64,000 bases of DNA from Oleispira sp036960605 (GTDB lineage Bacteria > Pseudomonadota > Gammaproteobacteria > Pseudomonadales > Oceanobacteraceae): NCBI GenBank assembly GCA_036960605.1, contig JBALXI010000021.1, forward strand, positions 15,147-79,146, given 5' to 3'. The first letter of the stretch is position 1; the number at the start of each line of letters is the position of its first letter. Below the pieces are notes generated by a model, which was not told the origin of the DNA, searched no databases, and saw only the letters and a list, made by a program, of their open reading frames with translations. Position numbers and translations under genes: made by a program. Shown piece after piece: positions 42,972-52,027 of this stretch.

Positions 42972-45197
42972 GTGTCGAATATCGGTCCTGCTGCTTATAC
43001 CTTGTCTTTATTTACCTGTTTAATAACCAGTTCATTCTTTCTGATGGCCGAAGAACCACCGAAGGAAGGGGTTACTCTCGATAATGTATATATAACAGGA
43101 GGTAAGGATAGCATTTCGCGCAAGCCAGGTTCTGCGACCTTAATCGATGACATTGCTCTTGAATCTTTTGAATATACAGATATTCATCGGGTATTAAATG
43201 CAGTGCCGGGGGTGAATTTACAGGAAGAAGATGGATATGGTTTACGCCCGAATATCGGTTTACGCGGAACTTCCCCTGAGCGAAGTAAAAAAATTACAGT
43301 AATGGAGGATGGTATTTTATCGGGACCGGCTCCGTACTCTGCCCCCGCCGCTTATTATTTTCCAAATATTTCACGTATGGGGGGGGTTGAAGTGTTTAAA
43401 GGTCCATCAACCATCCAATATGGTCCCGCAACTGTTGGCGGAGCGATTAACTTGGTGAGTCGTGCGATACCCTATTCAGCAACCGGAGAGCTTGACGTGC
43501 AATACGGCAGTCATGATTTTCAGCGTTATAATGCTTATTACGGTGAGCAAATTGATAATGTTGGCTATTTAATTGAAGGCCTGAGAGTGAGTGCCGGAGG
43601 CTTTAAAGAACTTGATGGAAAATCAAAGCAAACAGGATTTGTGCGTAACGATATTAATCTTAAAAGCAGCTGGCAGGTCTTAGGTGCTAGCAGTCATCTT
43701 TTTCAAATGAAATTAGGGTATGCGGATGAAGATTCTAATGAAACCTATTTAGGTCTAACAAGGGATGACTTTGATAATAACCCTTACCGACGTTATTCCG
43801 CGTCTCAACTCGATAATACCGAATGGCAACATCAGCAAATACAATTGAGTCATCAATTTGAGAACGATAACATTGTTATTAGTAGTGATGTCTATCGCAA
43901 TAACTTTACCCGCGATTGGTTCAAGGTTAATAACTTTAAGAACAGCTCTGTTAGTTTGCAAAATGTACTTGAGGATCCGGATAATACGATTTACGACGAT
44001 TATTATAATGTTCTGACAGGAGATGCCGCGAGTACACCAGGACAAGAGTTATTGATTGGGAATAATGGCCGTACTTATATTTCACAAGGAGTTCAAACAC
44101 GGATTAATTCATCGTTTGACTGGGTAAGTACAAAGCATGAGATTGAAGTGGGCCTTCGGTATCATCAGGATGAAGTAAAAAGATTACATACTGAGCAAGA
44201 TTATAATACGTTAGTGGGAGGTGCCTTACAGGCAGTCGATGGGACTTTTAAAACCACGACCGATAATGAAGCAGATAGCAGAGCGTTAGCTATTTATATA
44301 CAAGACGAAATTAGTTTTTCAGATACAACGGTTACGATGGGTGCTCGCCATGAAAACATAGTCTCGACTAAAACAACTTATGGTAATACTACGGGTATAA
44401 AAGAGCAGAAAGATACGATCGAGCAATCCATATTGCTGCCTGGAATTGGTGTCTATTCCCAGCTATCTCAAGATGTTGGGGTATTAGCGGGTATCTATAA
44501 AGGATTTACTGCTGCGACCGCCGGGGGGAGTGGGAATATAGAGCCAGAATTAAGTACGAATTATGAGTTGGGTACACGTTTTTCAGGCAACTTTGGAAAA
44601 TCGGAAGTGATCGCTTTTTTAAATGACTATAGCCAGTTTAGTGGGACTTGTAGCTTTGCCCAGGGTTCTTGCGATTCTAGTGCGACAGGGGTTCAGCAAA
44701 ATGCAGGAAGTGCGATCGTTGCTGGAGTCGAGGCAAGTTGGAATAATGAAATTATAATGTCTGCTTATCTTATTCCGATGAGCTTGAGTTATACCTATAG
44801 CTACGGTGAGTTCGGGGAAGATTTTGTTGATAGTACTGGTGCTTTTGGTAAGAAAGGACAAAAAATAGAGAAAGGTTATCGGATCGGCTATTTGCCAGAG
44901 CATAGATTGAATGCGCAGGTTGGAATTACAGAAGGCGATTGGAAAGTAAATACCTCACTTCTCTATCAAAGTGAAACGCGTAATATTCCAGGTATCGGTA
45001 GTATCGCTAAAGCTGATTTAGTTGAAGCCCATATGATTGTCGATATCAGTGCGAGCTATCAGTACATGACTGACCTGCAATTTTACAGCACCCTAGATAA
45101 TCTACTTGATGAACAGTATATAGCGGGTGTTAAACCGTATGGCTTCCGCCCAGGCAAGCCTCGCTCTATTAATGTAGGTGCAAAATATAGCTTTTGA
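42972..45197 (+). CDS. TonB-dependent receptor, FecA-like (ferric chelate)
   Basis: About 741 residues. A signal peptide ends near LMAEEPP. The plug carries EEDGYGLRPNIGLRGTSPER, MEDGILSGPAPYSAPAAYYFP and EVFKGPSTIQYGPATVGGA, which closely recall FecA, the ferric dicitrate receptor. A 22-strand barrel ends in a terminal Phe. It lacks the N-terminal FecR-signalling extension, and no fecIR is nearby, so it is not a classical transducer. GTG 42972 is chosen for the TGGAG 6 nt upstream; a TTG at 42957 is less likely. The Fur-like box upstream indicates iron control. The exact chelate is unknown. Confidence 0.88.
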   Translation: MSNIGPAAYTLSLFTCLITSSFFLMAEEPPKEGVTLDNVYITGGKDSISRKPGSATLIDDIALESFEYTDIHRVLNAVPGVNLQEEDGYGLRPNIGLRGTSPERSKKITVMEDGILSGPAPYSAPAAYYFPNISRMGGVEVFKGPSTIQYGPATVGGAINLVSRAIPYSATGELDVQYGSHDFQRYNAYYGEQIDNVGYLIEGLRVSAGGFKELDGKSKQTGFVRNDINLKSSWQVLGASSHLFQMKLGYADEDSNETYLGLTRDDFDNNPYRRYSASQLDNTEWQHQQIQLSHQFENDNIVISSDVYRNNFTRDWFKVNNFKNSSVSLQNVLEDPDNTIYDDYYNVLTGDAASTPGQELLIGNNGRTYISQGVQTRINSSFDWVSTKHEIEVGLRYHQDEVKRLHTEQDYNTLVGGALQAVDGTFKTTTDNEADSRALAIYIQDEISFSDTTVTMGARHENIVSTKTTYGNTTGIKEQKDTIEQSILLPGIGVYSQLSQDVGVLAGIYKGFTAATAGGSGNIEPELSTNYELGTRFSGNFGKSEVIAFLNDYSQFSGTCSFAQGSCDSSATGVQQNAGSAIVAGVEASWNNEIIMSAYLIPMSLSYTYSYGEFGEDFVDSTGAFGKKGQKIEKGYRIGYLPEHRLNAQVGITEGDWKVNTSLLYQSETRNIPGIGSIAKADLVEAHMIVDISASYQYMTDLQFYSTLDNLLDEQYIAGVKPYGFRPGKPRSINVGAKYSF

Positions 45198-45309
45198 TTG
45201 ATAGCGGCTTTTCCTCGATAGGAAGAGGGTTCCTAATCGACTGCTTCTAACGTATAACTATTTAACGTTTATTTAATCACGCGATGATGTTTACTTAATT
45301 GCATCGATG

Positions 45310-45344
45310 AAGCCATTATTCCTAGGGATAATGGCTTTTTTTTT
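45310..45344 (+). terminator. Intrinsic terminator after the FecA-like receptor
   Basis: AAGCCATTAT (45310-45319) pairs with ATAATGGCTT (45328-45337) and is followed by an unbroken T run. It lies only 13 bp before the next start codon. Confidence 0.9.
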
Positions 45345-45356
45345 AGAGAGTACCTG

Positions 45357-45836
45357 ATGAAAAAAATTGCCATCTTTAGTGACGTGCAAAATATCTATTA
45401 CACTACGCGCGATGTCTATGGCCGTTCATTTAACTACCGCAGCTTATGGAAGAAAATTGCCAGTCAGGGTGAGATCGTTGCAGCCACGGCTTACGCGATT
45501 CATAAAGGCGATGATCAGCAGATTAAATTTCAAGATGCGCTCAAGCACATTGGTTTTGAAGTGAAGCTTAAGCCTTATATCCAGCGCAGCGATGGCAGTG
45601 CCAAAGGTGACTGGGATGTCGGTATCGCCATTGATGTGATGGAAGCGGCAGCTTCCGGTGATGTGGATACCATTATTCTGTTATCGGGGGATGGCGATTT
45701 TGATTTGTTATTGAAGAAAATTAGTCAATCTTATGGAATTACGACAGAGGTATATGGTGTGCCTAAGCTAACGGCGGGCTCTTTGATTGAAGCGGCTGAT
45801 CAGTTTCATCCTATTCGCCAAGATCTATTAATGTAA
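45357..45836 (+). CDS. NYN-domain (LabA/DUF88) PIN-like protein
   Basis: A 159-residue cytoplasmic protein. IAIFSDVQNIYYTT holds the first conserved Asp and Asn, KGDWDVGIAIDVME the second acidic cluster and LLSGDGDFDLLLKKI the third, together forming the NYN ribonuclease-like metal site. The family is predicted to process RNA, but the substrate is unknown. The start codon lies 13 bp past a terminator, so the promoter must overlap that hairpin region or be read through. Confidence 0.9.
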   Translation: MKKIAIFSDVQNIYYTTRDVYGRSFNYRSLWKKIASQGEIVAATAYAIHKGDDQQIKFQDALKHIGFEVKLKPYIQRSDGSAKGDWDVGIAIDVMEAAASGDVDTIILLSGDGDFDLLLKKISQSYGITTEVYGVPKLTAGSLIEAADQFHPIRQDLLM

Positions 45837-45993
45837 GTATTAGCAAGGTGATTAAATGGGCAGATTAGATCTAGTGATTATTGCGTAGTGTGGGCGATGT
45901 GTCTGTTTAGTTACGTTATTAATACTAGAACCCCACAGAATTTAAATGGGGTAACGCTATACTTCTGAATACTATCAGTAAGACTATAGTTTC

Positions 45994-46332
45994 ATGAAAT
46001 ATATTAGACCCATTTTCATCTTTGTTATGTGCCTCGTTTTATTAGGCTGCCAGTTGACGAGAGAACCTTTTGAAATGCAGGGAAAACCGGGTGATATTGG
46101 CGATGCGATGGAGCATTGTCGTGCTTTTTTAAAGCATACCTTACCCGACGATACGTTTATTTATGTGGATTCTGCATCCAGTCGTGAAACTCTAGAACAT
46201 TTTGATATTTTCTTTGATCTAGTCGATAGCGATCAAGAAGGGTATGCCCAGTGTCGAGTGAACAAGCGCGGCTTAATTTCTTATCATGCTATTCGTGAAT
46301 TTCGTCAGAAAGGACGTTCTTTTTCTGGGTAA
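45994..46332 (+). CDS. Small lipoprotein of unknown function
   Basis: 112 residues with a lipoprotein signal (VMCLVLLGC). A short domain follows (about 30-110) with Cys in EHCRAFLKHTLPDD and YAQCRVNKRGLISYHAI, possibly a disulfide pair. I do not recognise a family. It is isolated, with a bidirectional terminator downstream. The 157-bp gap upstream has only a 6-bp ACCCCA/TGGGGT hairpin of note. Confidence 0.75.
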   Translation: MKYIRPIFIFVMCLVLLGCQLTREPFEMQGKPGDIGDAMEHCRAFLKHTLPDDTFIYVDSASSRETLEHFDIFFDLVDSDQEGYAQCRVNKRGLISYHAIREFRQKGRSFSG

Positions 46333-46356
46333 TTAGCAATATACATTGGGCTTCAC

Positions 46357-46394
46357 AAAAATGCCGCACGAGTTACCTCGATGCGGCATTTTTT
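46357..46394. terminator. Bidirectional intrinsic terminator
   Basis: AAAATGCCGCA pairs with TGCGGCATTTT around a 13-nt loop. It has A and T runs on both sides, between the convergent small lipoprotein and PfkB-kinase genes. Confidence 0.9.
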
Positions 46395-46426
46395 ATGGCG
46401 CTAATAAACTGAGTGTAATAAGGAAA

Positions 46427-47419
46427 TTACAGTACGTCTTTTAGCGGCGCATGTTGCTCAGCTTCTAAACGAGGACCAAACTGGCTAACAACCTGAGCCG
46501 AAGCGGCGCTGGCTAAACGGCCAGCGGCTGCAAAATCATGTCCATGAGTGATGGCATACATAAAGGCACCGGCAAACATATCACCGGCACCGTTAGAATC
46601 AACAGCGGTGGCTTCATTGGCTTCGATCACATGCAGAGTCTTACCGTCAAACGCGACTGCGCCTTTATGGCCAAGGGTGATGGCAAAGGTTTTTGCTTGA
46701 GTCTTCATGAACGAAATTGCATCTTCTAGCTTATCGGTATCGGCGAATAGCATCGCTTCTTCTTCGTTACAGAATAAAAGATCTACACCATCGCCGATCA
46801 TTTCTTTTAAGCCATCTTTGAAGAACTGAACCATGGCTGGATCAGAGAAGGTTAAAGCCGTTTTAATGCCCTTCTGTTCAGCTAGTTTGCGAACTTGAAT
46901 CGCGGCGGCACGAGAAAGATCAGACGTTACTAGATAACCTTCAATATAAGCGTATTCAGAATCAGCTAATGCCACTTCATCAATGTGCTTTTGTTCTAAG
47001 TTAGTCGTGATACCTAAATAGGTATTCATAGTACGTTCAGCATCAGGCGTCACCATAACTAAGCATTTACCGGTAACACCTTCGTCACGATCATCGCTTA
47101 GATTGGTATCAACACCGGCCGCTTTCATGTCTTGCATGTAAAAGTCACCGGCTTCATCGTTGGCAACGTTACAGCTATAAAAGGTCTTTGCACCAAAGTA
47201 GCTAGCACCAATAATGGTATTGGCTGCACTGCCACCGCAAGCACGTTTTTTCAAACCGAAGCGGTCTTTTAATACGGTTAAGCGTTCAGCAAGCTGATCT
47301 TCGTCGATCAGAGTCATCATGCCTTTTTCAACATTTAAGTCAGTAAAGAAGCTGTCTTCAACTTCAAATTCTTTATCAACCAGTGCGTTACCGATGCCGT
47401 AAATGTCGTACTTAGCCAT
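46427..47419 (-). CDS. PfkB-family carbohydrate/nucleoside kinase (adenosine kinase-like)
   Basis: A 330-residue ribokinase-fold enzyme. The N-terminal GIGNALVDKEFEV and GGSAANTI substrate-side signature and the C-terminal VDSNGAGDMFAGAF (anion hole with catalytic Asp) are clear. In marine gammaproteobacteria such genes are annotated as adenosine kinase; the VDKE substrate loop fits a nucleoside substrate, but a sugar cannot be excluded. It stands alone, divergent from mrcB. Confidence 0.92.
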   Translation of the reverse strand: MAKYDIYGIGNALVDKEFEVEDSFFTDLNVEKGMMTLIDEDQLAERLTVLKDRFGLKKRACGGSAANTIIGASYFGAKTFYSCNVANDEAGDFYMQDMKAAGVDTNLSDDRDEGVTGKCLVMVTPDAERTMNTYLGITTNLEQKHIDEVALADSEYAYIEGYLVTSDLSRAAAIQVRKLAEQKGIKTALTFSDPAMVQFFKDGLKEMIGDGVDLLFCNEEEAMLFADTDKLEDAISFMKTQAKTFAITLGHKGAVAFDGKTLHVIEANEATAVDSNGAGDMFAGAFMYAITHGHDFAAAGRLASAASAQVVSQFGPRLEAEQHAPLKDVL

Positions 47420-47520
47420 GCGTAAACTCTCTATATATTGGAATAATGATTATTGCTTGCCAGCAGTTTAACAGAACTGCAGCGTATGACTAAGTTAGTC
47501 TGTGTTAACATGTGCCCCCT

Positions 47521-49938
47521 ATGACGACTGCTAAAAAGCCAACTAGGGCAAGTAAATCTAGTACTAAAAAATCTGCTACAAGCAAAAAAACGGTAGCTAA
47601 AAAGAAGCCGCCTAAATCCGCTTCTTCGAAGAGTAATCCGCGTACTTGGAAACAACGTTGTTGGTCGTGGTGCTGGCGTTTATCTATTCTTTTCATCTTG
47701 GTACTCGGCACTTGGCTGGTATACCTCGATGCTCAAGTACGCTCTCAATTCGATGGTAATAAATGGACCCTACCGGCTAAGGTCTACGCGCGTCCATTAT
47801 CTTTGTATCCGGGACTTTTATTATCAGCGGAGCAGTTAAAATCAGAATTGCTGTGGAACGATTATAAAGCCGTCAGTCATGTTGTGACTCCAGGCACTTA
47901 TGGACGAGATGGTCAGGACTGGATTATTTATCGTCGTGCTTTCTCGTTTGCAGATCGTAATGAAGCCGCTGTGAAAGTGAGATTGTCCTTTTCTGCAGGA
48001 CGTATTGCTGAGCTATCCGTTGCGGGAAAAACAGAAGGTCTGGTACGCATAGAGCCTCAGTATATTGGCGGTATCTTTCCCGCTCATCATGAAGATCGTG
48101 AATTAATCACCTTACAGAATGTACCTCCTGCTTTGGTAGCGGCCTTAATTGCGGTAGAGGATCGTGGCTATTTTGAGCATTATGGCATTTCTATTCGTGG
48201 CATTTTACGTGCGATGAAAGCCAATGTTGCTGCTGGTCGAACCGTTCAGGGCGGATCAACACTGACTCAGCAATTGGTGAAGAACTTTTTTCTAACCAAT
48301 GAGCGGTCATTACGACGTAAAGTGAAAGAAGCCTTCATGGCTTTATTATTAGAGCTGCACTACAGCAAAGAAGAAATTATACAGGCCTATCTCAATGAGG
48401 TTTATTTAGGGCAGGCCGGCCGGCGTTCAATTCATGGTATAGCTTTAGCGAGCCGTTTTTACTTTGCCAAGAATGTTCAGCAGCTCGATTTATCTGAAAT
48501 CGCTTTGCTGGTTGGAATGGTGAAAGGACCCTCTTATTACAATCCGTTTCGCAAGTCGGATCGTGCTCGTGAGCGTCGTGATGTGGTATTGAATGTTATG
48601 GCAGAGCTTAACATTATCTCCGCCGCTGAACGTATCAATGCTCAGGGTAAGCCGATTAACGTGGCTAAGTCAGGGCGAGCAGGGCAGCGTGAGTACCCCG
48701 CTTTTATTCAGTTAGTTAAGCGTCAATTACAAACGGATTACCGTCTGCAAGATTTACAGAATACCGGTTTAAGAATTTTCACCACACTGGACCCTTGGTT
48801 GCAGCACGCAACAGAAAAATCGGTTCAGCAGCATGTAGAAAGTTTAGAAAAACGTGCGGGATTTTCTAAGCCCACCTTAGAAGCGGCGGCCGTAGTGACC
48901 AGTGTTGATGGTGCAGAAGTACGTGCGATTGTCGGTTCGCGTCGAGTGCGTTATTTTGGTTTTAATCGAGCGTTGGATGCCCAGCGTTCGATTGGTTCAC
49001 TGGCTAAGCCGGCTGTGTATTTAACTGCATTAGCATCGGGGAGATATGACTGGTCGAGTATTGTTGATGACAAAGCGGTAAGCGTTGCGGGTCAAGATGG
49101 CAGTTTATGGCAGCCTAAAAACTACGATAAGAAAGATCATGGCAAAGTGTTTATGGTTGATGCGATGGCGAAGTCGTATAACCAAGCGACCGCACGCTTG
49201 GGCATGAAGGTAGGCATTGGTCAGGTGGTTGAGACGTTTGAGCGCTTGGGTGTTGATAAATTCATTCCGCCTTATCCGTCGATATTATTGGGCTCGTTAT
49301 CGATGTCACCATTGGAGGTCACCCAGATGTTTCAGACCTATGCTTCTGGTGGTTTTGCGATGAAGCCTCGCGTTATTCAGGCATTAACGACTCATGATAA
49401 TCAGGTATTAACCTCTTATGCTGTGGAAGGAAGACAAGCATACTCTCCTGAGTTAATCGAAAACTTACGTTATGGACTTCAGCAGGTTGTTGTTCAAGGG
49501 ACAGGGAAGCGTTTAGCGAAAACCTTTAATACCACCAAAATAGCGGCAAAAACAGGCACCAGTGATGAACAACGCGATGCTTGGTTTGCTGGATTTGATG
49601 ATCGTCATCTAGGCGTTGTTTGGGTAGGCCGTGATGATAATAAACCGATGCCGTTTACGGGTGCCAGCGGCGCACTGCCAATATGGCAAAACATCTTTAA
49701 ACAATCAGGGTTAGAGCCATTAACGCCGTTAGTCGACCTTGAATGGGCATGGGTAAATGCCTATGGCCAACCGGTTGAGGAAGATTGTGGTGGTATTAGA
49801 AAGATGCCATTTAACTCTGGGTCTTTATCAGGCCGTGAGATATCCTGTGATCAACAAAAGGCCTTCTCTGGCCCTCAGATCGATTTGATAGAAAAAGAAA
49901 AACAAGGGGGTAGTTCGTGGTTCGATTGGTTGTTTTAG
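47521..49938 (+). CDS. mrcB: Bifunctional penicillin-binding protein 1B
   Basis: About 805 residues. A Lys/Arg-rich cytoplasmic tail (about 1-48) precedes one membrane helix (SILFILVLGTWLVYL), a UB2H-like region, and the glycosyltransferase domain with AVEDRGYFEHYGISIRG (catalytic Glu) and QGGSTLTQQLVKN. The transpeptidase domain carries RSIGSLAKP (SxxK with catalytic Ser), SYN and KTGTSDE. It polymerises and cross-links peptidoglycan. ATG 47521 is preferred; GTG 47512 is in frame. It overlaps by 22 nt the gene of an LpoP-type lipoprotein, its probable activator. Confidence 0.96.
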   Translation: MTTAKKPTRASKSSTKKSATSKKTVAKKKPPKSASSKSNPRTWKQRCWSWCWRLSILFILVLGTWLVYLDAQVRSQFDGNKWTLPAKVYARPLSLYPGLLLSAEQLKSELLWNDYKAVSHVVTPGTYGRDGQDWIIYRRAFSFADRNEAAVKVRLSFSAGRIAELSVAGKTEGLVRIEPQYIGGIFPAHHEDRELITLQNVPPALVAALIAVEDRGYFEHYGISIRGILRAMKANVAAGRTVQGGSTLTQQLVKNFFLTNERSLRRKVKEAFMALLLELHYSKEEIIQAYLNEVYLGQAGRRSIHGIALASRFYFAKNVQQLDLSEIALLVGMVKGPSYYNPFRKSDRARERRDVVLNVMAELNIISAAERINAQGKPINVAKSGRAGQREYPAFIQLVKRQLQTDYRLQDLQNTGLRIFTTLDPWLQHATEKSVQQHVESLEKRAGFSKPTLEAAAVVTSVDGAEVRAIVGSRRVRYFGFNRALDAQRSIGSLAKPAVYLTALASGRYDWSSIVDDKAVSVAGQDGSLWQPKNYDKKDHGKVFMVDAMAKSYNQATARLGMKVGIGQVVETFERLGVDKFIPPYPSILLGSLSMSPLEVTQMFQTYASGGFAMKPRVIQALTTHDNQVLTSYAVEGRQAYSPELIENLRYGLQQVVVQGTGKRLAKTFNTTKIAAKTGTSDEQRDAWFAGFDDRHLGVVWVGRDDNKPMPFTGASGALPIWQNIFKQSGLEPLTPLVDLEWAWVNAYGQPVEEDCGGIRKMPFNSGSLSGREISCDQQKAFSGPQIDLIEKEKQGGSSWFDWLF

Positions 49939-50378
49939 TACTATTTATTAGTATCTTAACCGCGTGTAGCAGTGTTCCAAGTGGCGTGAAGCATGATCCT
50001 AAAAACCAGCAAAGTTACGAGGTTCAGAATAAGGACTCTCATAAACTTATTCAGCAAGATGATATTTTGCGCTTGGATGAAGGAAAGCATCATCCTGCCG
50101 TACAGGTTTTATTAACTCAAGCTGAAGACGCTCGCCAGCAGGGCCTGCCTCTACAGGCGTTATCGTATATTGATCGTGCTCGTCAGATTCAGCCGCGCAA
50201 TTCAGCCATCTTTTATCGTCAAGCTTGGTTGAATTATCAGTTGGGAGAGTTACAGCAGGCGCAGCAGTTATTGCAGCGTGCGCGACTGTTTTTACGATCG
50301 TCTAATGACAGTTATGAAATTTTACAGCGCCGAATTAAGACGCTACAAAAGAAAATTGATGCTAAGCGTGGTTATTAA
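49917..50378 (+). CDS. lpoP: TPR lipoprotein, LpoP-type PBP1b activator
   Basis: 153 residues with a lipoprotein signal (ISILTACSS, Cys17) and two or so TPR helices near residues 75-140 (QALSYIDRARQIQPRNSAIFYRQAW). In Pseudomonas the PBP1b activator LpoP is a TPR lipoprotein encoded next to mrcB. The same placement, size and overlap (start 22 nt inside mrcB, behind AAGGGGG) make this the likely orthologue. It would sit in the outer membrane facing the periplasm and stimulate PBP1b. Sequence conservation outside the TPR part could not be judged. Confidence 0.85.
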   Translation: MVRLVVLVLFISILTACSSVPSGVKHDPKNQQSYEVQNKDSHKLIQQDDILRLDEGKHHPAVQVLLTQAEDARQQGLPLQALSYIDRARQIQPRNSAIFYRQAWLNYQLGELQQAQQLLQRARLFLRSSNDSYEILQRRIKTLQKKIDAKRGY

Positions 50379-50418
50379 CCATGCTCTTCAGCATCGGTAG
50401 CCATCAATAGTAAGTTCA

Positions 50419-51912
50419 TCAGCTACTGGTCGTAAAGTGGGTGAGTAGGCCTCTAAGATCAGATGACATCGTGATGAGTTTTTCGCCATCGCGTGCCGCA
50501 TCTTCCGCCCGCACATGAGTTTCTTGGCTGACATCACGAATACTGGTGATGTTATTGTTCACTTCCCCAACCACCTGATGTTGCTCTGATACGGCTTGAG
50601 CAATTTGCTGGTTCATCGCATGAATCGTTCCGACAGCATCTTTCATTGCCAATAGGCGCTCTTTTGTCTCTTCGGTTTGTTGAACACAGGACTCAGCACT
50701 TTGCTTACTGGTATCCATTGCGCCAACCGCGTCTTGGCTGCCTTTTTGTAGCTTCTCGATCATCTTCTGAATTTCTTCAGTACTTTGCTGAGTACGAGAA
50801 GCCAAGGTTCGAACTTCATCGGCCACCACCGCAAATCCACGGCCTTGTTCACCCGCCCGCGCGGCTTCAATGGCGGCGTTTAAGGCTAACAAATTGGTTT
50901 GTTCAGCAATGCCTCGAATAACCGTCAGCACTGAGCCAATATTGTTACTTTCTTCGTCTAAGTTCTTAATCACGCTATAAGCTCGATCGATATGTTGAGC
51001 AAGGTCCTTAATCGTTGTTTGCGCGCGATCGATTCGTTCTTCGCTATCTTTGGCCGCAATATCGGCTTCACCTGCCGCACTGGCGGCAGCGGTTGCATGT
51101 TGATTTACTTCTTGCATCGCGGCGGTCATTTCATTGGTGGCGGTCGCAATCATGTCGGTTTCTTGTTGTTGCTGTTGAGCCCCTTGCGCCATCGCTTGTG
51201 TACTTTTACTGAAAGAATCACCGGTACTGCTAAGTTGTACGGCGATGCCACCGACTTTACTCACGAGTCCATCTAGGTCAGTAAAAAAGTTATTAAAGCC
51301 GTTACTAAATTCGCCTTTGGCATTATCCACTCGGTAGCGTAAATCGATCGCCCCTTCCTGGTTAATGTGACTGCCAATCTCACTCAGTTCTTCTGATTGC
51401 TTAAACTCAATCTCAGCTTGGTGAGAAAGGTAGATAATTAGCCCCGCTTCAACCACCACATAAGCCGCGTGAATCATTACGATGCTGAAATTATTGGTAC
51501 TTTCAAAAATGTAGATGCCATTATTCGCTTGTTGCAGGTAACTAAATAACAGATGGTGGGCGGCAATGGTCAGCGCAGCGGCTAACACAGGGCGCCAATC
51601 GCGGAAATACAGAAGCATGGCAAGGCCAACAAAAATACCGAAGTGAATTTCCAGCATACCGTGGGCTTGTTGAATGTTGAGGGCAGCAAAAATCATTAAA
51701 GATATGCCAAAGGAAATGCGGGTAGCTGCGCTGGTCGCTTGAGTATTGGCGAGTAGCGTTGGAATTAAAGCGGCGGGTAGGCCAATAAACAAAGCCTCAG
51801 TCCAGGTATCATACCAGCTAGCTAAGATGAGTGAGAAAACGAACAAGGCCCAGACAACAAGGGTGAAGAACCGATTTGCTTGTTGATAAAAGGCAATGCG
51901 GGCATGGCTCAT
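50419..51912 (-). CDS. Methyl-accepting chemotaxis protein with multi-helix His-containing membrane sensor
   Basis: A 497-residue chemoreceptor. Instead of a periplasmic domain it has about six membrane helices (residues ~14-163). Conserved-looking polar residues inside are QQAHGMLEIHFGIFVG (His84, His90), DWRPVLAAALTIAAHHLLF (His119, His120) and VMIHAAYVVVE (His148), which could form a metal, haem or quinone site. A short linker leads to the signalling domain, with the hairpin EQTNLLALNAAIEAARAGEQ near residue 337. The stimulus is unknown. It is convergent with lpoP. Confidence 0.9.
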   Translation of the reverse strand: MSHARIAFYQQANRFFTLVVWALFVFSLILASWYDTWTEALFIGLPAALIPTLLANTQATSAATRISFGISLMIFAALNIQQAHGMLEIHFGIFVGLAMLLYFRDWRPVLAAALTIAAHHLLFSYLQQANNGIYIFESTNNFSIVMIHAAYVVVEAGLIIYLSHQAEIEFKQSEELSEIGSHINQEGAIDLRYRVDNAKGEFSNGFNNFFTDLDGLVSKVGGIAVQLSSTGDSFSKSTQAMAQGAQQQQQETDMIATATNEMTAAMQEVNQHATAAASAAGEADIAAKDSEERIDRAQTTIKDLAQHIDRAYSVIKNLDEESNNIGSVLTVIRGIAEQTNLLALNAAIEAARAGEQGRGFAVVADEVRTLASRTQQSTEEIQKMIEKLQKGSQDAVGAMDTSKQSAESCVQQTEETKERLLAMKDAVGTIHAMNQQIAQAVSEQHQVVGEVNNNITSIRDVSQETHVRAEDAARDGEKLITMSSDLRGLLTHFTTSS

Positions 51913-52027
51913 GAAAAGCTCCTAAGATAATAATTAACAGCAACCTTAGTTTAAACTGTTATTGGTATTACCTTAGGTTAGTCCAATCTAGTAGACTTGC
52001 TTCCGAATGAAAGGAACGATGGTTTCG

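Noticed and set aside
45837..45993. ACCCCA/TGGGGT hairpin in the gap before the small lipoprotein as a regulatory RNA
   Set aside because: The stem is only 6 bp, with no conserved riboswitch or RNA-gene pattern seen.
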